The position numbers and the translations under genes are program-made. Below are positions 59,670 through 64,000 of a stretch of 64,000 bases of DNA, in pieces. Position 1 is the first letter of the stretch; each line of letters begins with the position of its first letter. The notes beneath the pieces are model-generated. The model worked only from the letters and a program-made list of their open reading frames with translations, was not told the origin of the DNA and searched no databases. The stretch comes from Micromonospora halophytica (GTDB lineage Bacteria; Actinomycetota; Actinomycetes; Mycobacteriales; Micromonosporaceae): contig NZ_FMDN01000025.1 in the NCBI RefSeq assembly GCF_900090245.1, forward strand, positions 1 to 64,000, read 5' to 3'.

Positions 59670-61349
59670 GTGCTGGTGGCGATGGTGGCGGACGAGCGGG
59701 GTGGGGGAGAGCTCCAGCCGCTCGGGGCCGACGGGCGGCCGGCGGGGCCGGTCGAGCGGGTGGTCGATCTCGCCGCGGCCGTCGCCGCCCGGGAGGCCGC
59801 CGTCCGGCCCCGCTGGGTGTGCGCGTCCGGGGCGTCGGTCTACCCGGCGCTGCTGCGGTCCGGGGTCCGGCTGGACCGCTGCCACGACGTCGAGCTGACC
59901 GAGGCCCTGCTGCTCGGGCACGCCGGCCGGTGGGGCGAGCCCCGCTCGGTCGCCGCCGCGTACGCCCGGCTCACCGGGGCCGCCGTCCCACCCGACCCGC
60001 CGCCCCGGCCGCCGGCACCGCCCGGGCACGGCCAGGGCGCGCTCTTCGACGCCGTGCCCGGGCCGCCGGGCCCCGGCGTCGCGGCGTTGACCGAGGTGTA
60101 CGCCGACCAGCTCGCCCGGGTCGCGGTGACCGCGCAGCCCGGCCGGTTCCGGCTGCTGGTGGCCGCCGAGTCGGCGGGCGCGCTGATCGCCGTGGAGATG
60201 GGGGCGGCGGGCCTGCCCTGGCGGGGCGACGTGCACGACGCCATCCTCGCCGAGCTGCTCGGCGAGGCGTCCCCGGTGGGCGGCCCGCCCCGACGGCTGG
60301 CCGAGCTGGCGGCGCGGATCGCCGACGCGTTCGGCGTACGCCAGGTGCACGCCGACTCCCCGGCGGAGCTGTTGCGGGCCTTCGCCCGGGCCGGGGTGGA
60401 GCTGCCCAACACCCGGGCCTGGGTGCTGCGCGGCGTCGACCACCCGGCGGTGCCGCTGGTCCTGGAATACAAGGAGCTCTACCGGATCTGGACGGCGCAC
60501 GGGCGGGCCTGGCGCGACGCCTGGGTCCGTAACGGCCGCTTCCAGCCGGAGTACGTGCCCGGCGGGGTGGTCTCCGGCCGCTGGGCGACCCGGGGCGGCG
60601 GCGCCCTGCAGATCCCGAAGGTGATCCGGCGGGCGGTGGTGGCCGATCCGGGCTGGCGGTTCGTGGTGGCCGATGCCGGCCAGTTGGAGCCGCGGGTGCT
60701 CGCGGCGGTCTCCGGCGACGCCCGGCTCGCCACTGCGGGCGCGGCGGGTGACCTCTACGCGGCCCTCGCCGAGGACGCCTTCGCCGGTGACCGGGCCCGG
60801 GCCAAGGTGGCCCTGCTCGGCGCGATGTACGGGCAGACCGGCGGGGCGGCGGTGCCCGCGCTGGCGGTGCTCAGACGCAACTATCCGACCGCCTTCGCCT
60901 ACGTCGAGGCGGCGGCCCGCACCGGCGAGGCGGGTGGGCTGGTCCGCTCCTGGTTGGGTCGCACCTGTCCGCCGGGGACGGCGGGGTTCGCCGACGGCGA
61001 CGACGCGGGGGCCGACCCGGACGCGGGGGCCGATCCGCAGTCCCCACGGGCCAGGGCGGCCCGGTCCCGGGGCCGGTTCACCCGCAACTTCGTCATCCAG
61101 GCCACCGCTGCCGAGTGGGCCTCCACGCTGCTCGCCACGCTCCGCGGTGAGCTGGCCGGCATCGGTGGTGAACTGGTCTTCTTCCAGCACGACGAGGTGC
61201 TGGTGCACTGCCCGGCCGAGCGGGCCGACGCGGTGGCCGACGCGGTCACCCGGTCCGGCGCGCGGGCCTCGGCGCTGCTCTTCGGCGATACTCCGGTCCG
61301 CTTCCCGCTCGACCTGTCCATCGTGGAGTGCTACGCCGACGCCGCCTGA
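59670..61349 (+). CDS. Family A DNA polymerase-like protein (bifunctional exonuclease/polymerase family)
   Basis: The 559-residue protein matches the actinobacterial group annotated as bifunctional 3'-5' exonuclease/DNA polymerase. Polymerase motif A is VVADAGQLEPR (Asp335, Glu340), motif B contains RARAKVALLGAMYGQ (Lys379, Tyr387), and motif C is QHDEV (His507, Asp508, Glu509). These carry the catalytic acids, but motif A reads DAGQLE rather than DYSQIE. The N-terminal 210 residues lack an evident DxE exonuclease motif and include a Pro-rich linker (107-135). No 5' nuclease domain is present. The GTG at 59670 follows CAGAAT (59657-59662) by seven bases. It is divergent from the ABC exporter operon. 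A DNA repair role is inferred. Confidence 0.85.
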   Translation: MLVAMVADERGGGELQPLGADGRPAGPVERVVDLAAAVAAREAAVRPRWVCASGASVYPALLRSGVRLDRCHDVELTEALLLGHAGRWGEPRSVAAAYARLTGAAVPPDPPPRPPAPPGHGQGALFDAVPGPPGPGVAALTEVYADQLARVAVTAQPGRFRLLVAAESAGALIAVEMGAAGLPWRGDVHDAILAELLGEASPVGGPPRRLAELAARIADAFGVRQVHADSPAELLRAFARAGVELPNTRAWVLRGVDHPAVPLVLEYKELYRIWTAHGRAWRDAWVRNGRFQPEYVPGGVVSGRWATRGGGALQIPKVIRRAVVADPGWRFVVADAGQLEPRVLAAVSGDARLATAGAAGDLYAALAEDAFAGDRARAKVALLGAMYGQTGGAAVPALAVLRRNYPTAFAYVEAAARTGEAGGLVRSWLGRTCPPGTAGFADGDDAGADPDAGADPQSPRARAARSRGRFTRNFVIQATAAEWASTLLATLRGELAGIGGELVFFQHDEVLVHCPAERADAVADAVTRSGARASALLFGDTPVRFPLDLSIVECYADAA

Positions 61350-61509
61350 GGACCACGCGGCGTCGCTGCCGCATCCGGCCCGGAAGCGGGAGGCGTGGCA
61401 TAGCGGACGAATTTCCCTTTTGCCCCGACACCCTCCGCCCCGGGCGCTCGTTGGGCCCGGTGTGCGTAACGGACCGGGCGGCTCTGCTCGGTCCGTCTTC
61501 ACGACGGAG

Positions 61510-62130
61510 GTGGCGCAGCTGAACCGGATCGCAGGGATGATCATCGCGGCGGGCGGGGGACGCCGGATCGGTGGCCCGGAAGCCCTCCTGCACCAGGGGG
61601 AGAAGCCACTGGTGGACCGGATGATCGACACGATGACCGAGGCGGGCTGTGAGCAGATCGTGGTCGTCCTGGGCGCAGCCGCCGACCAGGTGCGCGAGAC
61701 CGCCGACCTGACCCGGGCCACGGTGGTGGTCAACCGCGCCTGGGGGACCGGGGTGGGCTCCTCCATCCGGGCCGGCCTGGCCGCGCTCACCGACGAGGGG
61801 ATCGAGGCGGTGGTGGTGGTCCCGGTCGACATGCCCGGACTCACCCCCGCCGCGGTACGCCGGGTCGCCGCGCTGCCGTACCCGGACGTGCTGGTCTGCG
61901 CCACCTACGACGGGCTGCGCGGGTACCCGATGCTCTTCGGTCGCCGGCACTGGTCCGGCATCGCCACGCTGGCCAGCGCGGACGTCGGCGCCCGGCCGTA
62001 CCTGCTGGCGCACAAGAACCAGATCGTCGACATCTCCTGCGACTCCGTCGCGGACGGCAGCCGGGTGGACTCCCCGGAGCTGATGGCGCTCTACGGGCTC
62101 ACCGTCCCGCCGCAGCGCGTCGGCGCGTAG
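61510..62130 (+). CDS. MocA/MobA-like nucleotidyltransferase
   Basis: A 206-residue nucleotidyltransferase. MIIAAGGGRRIGG (near 11-23) is the nucleotide loop and VVVVPVDMPGLTPAAVRRV (near 98) carries the metal Asp. The usual GGxSxRMGxPK Lys is replaced here by Glu (GGPEALL). MocA transfers CTP or GTP to molybdenum cofactor; the loss of Lys questions this. No molybdenum genes are nearby. The start is uncertain: GTG 61510 is adjacent to GGAGG, and an internal ATG lies at 61537. ACGGACCG (61469-61476) and CGGTCCGT (61489-61496) form a hairpin just upstream. Confidence 0.78.
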   Translation: MAQLNRIAGMIIAAGGGRRIGGPEALLHQGEKPLVDRMIDTMTEAGCEQIVVVLGAAADQVRETADLTRATVVVNRAWGTGVGSSIRAGLAALTDEGIEAVVVVPVDMPGLTPAAVRRVAALPYPDVLVCATYDGLRGYPMLFGRRHWSGIATLASADVGARPYLLAHKNQIVDISCDSVADGSRVDSPELMALYGLTVPPQRVGA

Positions 62131-62203
62131 TCGGCGCCGGCCGGACGTTCCACCAGGGCCGGTCGGCCCGTACGCGCTTGCCGGGCGGGCGGGTCGACCG
62201 CCG

Positions 62204-63013
62204 TCAGATCTCGATGTTGAAGCGTTGCAGCACCGACGGCGCCACCAGGCCCACCGCGGCGAGCACCGACAGCACGGTCAGCGCGGTACGCAGCACGACC
62301 ACCTCCGCCTTGCTGCCGGTACGCAGCGCGATCCCGTTCGGCAGCCCGATCATCATCCACATCCGACGTTTGATGGGGATGGGCCAGAGGATGGGCACGC
62401 CGGCCTTGGTGATCATGTCGCCGAGGATGTGCGTGAAGCAACCCACCCCGACGGCCAGCCCGATCATCGGGTAGCCCCGGTCGCCGGGCAGGTTGGCGAA
62501 GGTGTACCAGGCGGCGGCGGCCGAGACGAGGGTGACGATCACCCAGCCGGCCCGCTCCGCCCACCGGTCGAAGAGGCCGCGCAACGCCAACCCGATCATG
62601 AAGAACAGGATGCCCACCACGGCCCACTTGCCGTACGCCGTGCAGAGCGCCGTGGTGCCCCAGCCGACCAGCGCGGTGAACGGGAGGGTGTGGGTCAGGG
62701 TGCGGTGGCCGTTGTTGCGGCGCGGATCCCGGCTGAGCTTCGTGGCGTAGTAGACGCCGAGCGAGATCTTCTCCATCACCTCGGCGATGAAGAGCGAGAA
62801 GACGCCGAAGGTGCGGGCCACCGTCGCGCCACCCTGGTTGCGGGTGACCTTGCCGGAGAGGTCGAGGTCGGGGAAGAGGGCACCACCGGCGCAGACCGCG
62901 GTGCCGACCGCCAGCGCCAGCGGGGACTGGTGGTAGTCGGCGAAGTGGTCCAGTGCCCACGAGCCGGTCAACCACACCGCCGCGCCGGACAGCGCGTGGG
63001 ACGGACCCATCAT
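62204..63013 (-). CDS. Membrane-bound metal-dependent hydrolase (YdjM/DUF457 family)
   Basis: The 269-residue protein begins MMGPSHALSGAAVWL and has about five hydrophobic helices. Its conserved His and Asp residues (HALSG, FPDLDL, HRTLTHTL, HILGD) match the YdjM/DUF457 family, which is named a metal-dependent hydrolase from its sequence; its reaction is not established. In E. coli ydjM is LexA-controlled, but I see no LexA box upstream here. The ATG at 63013 is preceded by GAGG CGAC. It is convergent with the nucleotidyltransferase gene. Confidence 0.85.
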   Translation of the reverse strand: MMGPSHALSGAAVWLTGSWALDHFADYHQSPLALAVGTAVCAGGALFPDLDLSGKVTRNQGGATVARTFGVFSLFIAEVMEKISLGVYYATKLSRDPRRNNGHRTLTHTLPFTALVGWGTTALCTAYGKWAVVGILFFMIGLALRGLFDRWAERAGWVIVTLVSAAAAWYTFANLPGDRGYPMIGLAVGVGCFTHILGDMITKAGVPILWPIPIKRRMWMMIGLPNGIALRTGSKAEVVVLRTALTVLSVLAAVGLVAPSVLQRFNIEI

Positions 63014-63132
63014 GTCGCCTCGTCCTCCCCAGTTCCCTTGATCGACAAAACTACGCCACTGTGTCAGAGCCACGGCCGAGGGGCAATCACCCGGACGGTC
63101 CACAGCGGAGGGTGGCGTCCGGTGGGGCGGCG

Positions 63133-64000
63133 TCAGGTCGGCGGGACGGCATCGGCGGAGCGGTCGCGGAGGCTCTGCCGCACCACGGTCAGCTGCCCGA
63201 CGGCGGCGTCCCAGTCCCGGTCCGCCGCGCTCCAGGTCAGGATCCAGCCGCTGGCCTCCTCGCCGGGAAGCAGGCGCAACGCGTGCTCCCGCTCCCCGAA
63301 CGGGGTCGTCCAGCGGCACTCCCAACCGACGTCCCGGCCGCCGACCCCGCCGAGCCGCAGCTCCTCGTACCCGGGCAGCCTGCCCTCGTCGACCAGGCGT
63401 CGTTGCTCCGCCCGCAGGAACGACTCCTGGCCGACCAGATCGGCGGTCATCGGGCTGATGCTGAGCGTGCGGCGGCTGGCCGGGTCGCGGAAGCAGGTGG
63501 CGCCGTCGTCCCGGGAGCGGAGCCAGCCGACCGGGACGGCGATCCGCCAGCCCTCCCCGGTCTGCCAGGCCCACCCCGACGGCGGCCGGTAGCCGCCGTG
63601 GTCGCCGACCGGCGCGGCGGTGACCGGGTCCCCGAGCGCGTAGGGCCGCAGGCACGGGAAGGGCGGCGGGACCACCGGACGTCCCCCCGCGTCCGGGGGT
63701 GGCAGGTGGCGCTCGCCCCCGGGTGGCGTCGGCTGCTCCTCGGGCAGCGACACGCTGGCGGGCGTCCTCAGGGGCGTGGCGTAGTGGTCGTGGTCGACGA
63801 GGGTCAGCGCGGTGCCGATCCCGGTCGCCGCCGCCACCCCCAGCGCCGTCGCCACCAGCGCCCAGCGCCGTTCGGAGGAAAGTTGGGCGAGGGTACGGGT
63901 CAGCGTGACGTCGCGGGCCGGTCCCGCGGTCGCCGGCTCCGGCCCGTGCCCGAAAGCTCCGCCGTCCGGAGTCGCCGGTGCCGGGGCGGGCGGCCCGCCA
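63133..64000 (-). CDS. Membrane protein with extracytoplasmic domain, partial (5' end beyond window)
   Basis: The reading frame continues past the window edge at 64000. A GTG at 63855 is only an internal candidate, because the frame upstream of it still codes well (DVTLTRTLAQLSSERRW, preceded by a Pro/Ala/Gly-rich stretch). The visible part has a cytoplasmic basic region, one membrane helix (VATALGVAAATGIGTALTL), a Pro-rich linker, and a roughly 150-residue outer domain with GWRIAVPVGWLRSRDDGATCFRDPASRRTLSI and VGWECRWTTPFGEREHALRL. This outer domain resembles those of some actinobacterial Ser/Thr protein kinases, but the kinase part would lie outside the window. Function is undetermined. Confidence 0.7.
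   Translation of the reverse strand, partial: GGPPAPAPATPDGGAFGHGPEPATAGPARDVTLTRTLAQLSSERRWALVATALGVAAATGIGTALTLVDHDHYATPLRTPASVSLPEEQPTPPGGERHLPPPDAGGRPVVPPPFPCLRPYALGDPVTAAPVGDHGGYRPPSGWAWQTGEGWRIAVPVGWLRSRDDGATCFRDPASRRTLSISPMTADLVGQESFLRAEQRRLVDEGRLPGYEELRLGGVGGRDVGWECRWTTPFGEREHALRLLPGEEASGWILTWSAADRDWDAAVGQLTVVRQSLRDRSADAVPPT

Noticed and set aside
63014..63132. LexA box upstream of the YdjM-family gene
   Set aside because: No GAAC-N4-GTTC type palindrome is present between this gene and its upstream neighbour.
1..64000. CRISPR arrays, tRNA or rRNA genes, and insertion sequences
   Set aside because: No regularly spaced repeat-spacer pattern, no tRNA-like cloverleaf with CCA-type end, no rRNA sequence and no transposase were recognised.

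Overview
The window is about 73% GC, uses GTG starts freely and carries actinobacterial families throughout: an InhA-type enoyl reductase, DUF3097, DUF397 with a DUF5753-type HTH partner, NgcEFG importers, and a MurL/MurD2 pair. It looks like a chromosomal segment of a Micromonosporaceae species (Micromonospora or a close relative). The genus is inferred, not proven. I see no tRNA, rRNA, CRISPR array, phage genes or intact insertion sequence.

Region 1 (1-16900) has exported and housekeeping genes: a secreted beta-helix repeat protein, an M24B aminopeptidase P, asparagine synthase asnB, a cellulose-type AA10 lytic polysaccharide monooxygenase with CBM2, and a PfkB sugar kinase. A 5'-truncated Bcr/CflA efflux gene follows, then an MBL hydrolase coupled to a FlK-like thioesterase, a PAP2 membrane phosphatase, two PH-domain membrane proteins with a small Cys protein, and a tightly overlapping MoxR-DUF58-VWA operon.

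Region 2 (16900-34200) opens with a repeat-rich intergenic stretch holding a 28-residue membrane ORF. The mabA-inhA-hemH type operon follows, with a HAD phosphatase. Next come a divergent hydrolase/TetR pair sharing one compact operator, a DUF3097 gene, a class C beta-lactamase-like hydrolase, NfeD with an SPFH protein, a bifunctional penicillin-binding protein, a DHFR-like reductase, an rRNA methyltransferase and argG behind an apparent ARG box.

Region 3 (34200-45900) holds a DUF397/HTH pair, a PucR regulator and the divergent murL-murD2 pair, which provides an alternative route to D-glutamate in peptidoglycan. An unknown conserved gene, a class III aminotransferase overlapping mmsA (beta-amino acid or semialdehyde catabolism), and an acyltransferase-3 membrane protein follow.

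Region 4 (45900-55900) is an aminosugar locus: two paralogous NgcEFG sugar importers, both without an ATPase gene, flank a GlcNAc-kinase-like gene, an RpiR regulator and a SIS-domain sugar-phosphate protein. They look like uptake, phosphorylation, sensing and processing of N-acetylglucosamine or chitin oligosaccharides.

Region 5 (55900-64000) holds a heterodimeric ABC exporter with strongly asymmetric nucleotide-binding domains, a family A DNA polymerase-like protein, a MocA-like nucleotidyltransferase, a YdjM/DUF457 membrane protein, and the 3' part of a membrane protein that runs off the window.

Two features recur. Many genes have a -10-like hexamer ending 6-8 bases before the start codon, suggesting leaderless transcripts. 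Several gene ends carry long near-perfect inverted repeats (21-30 bp arms), some related to one another.
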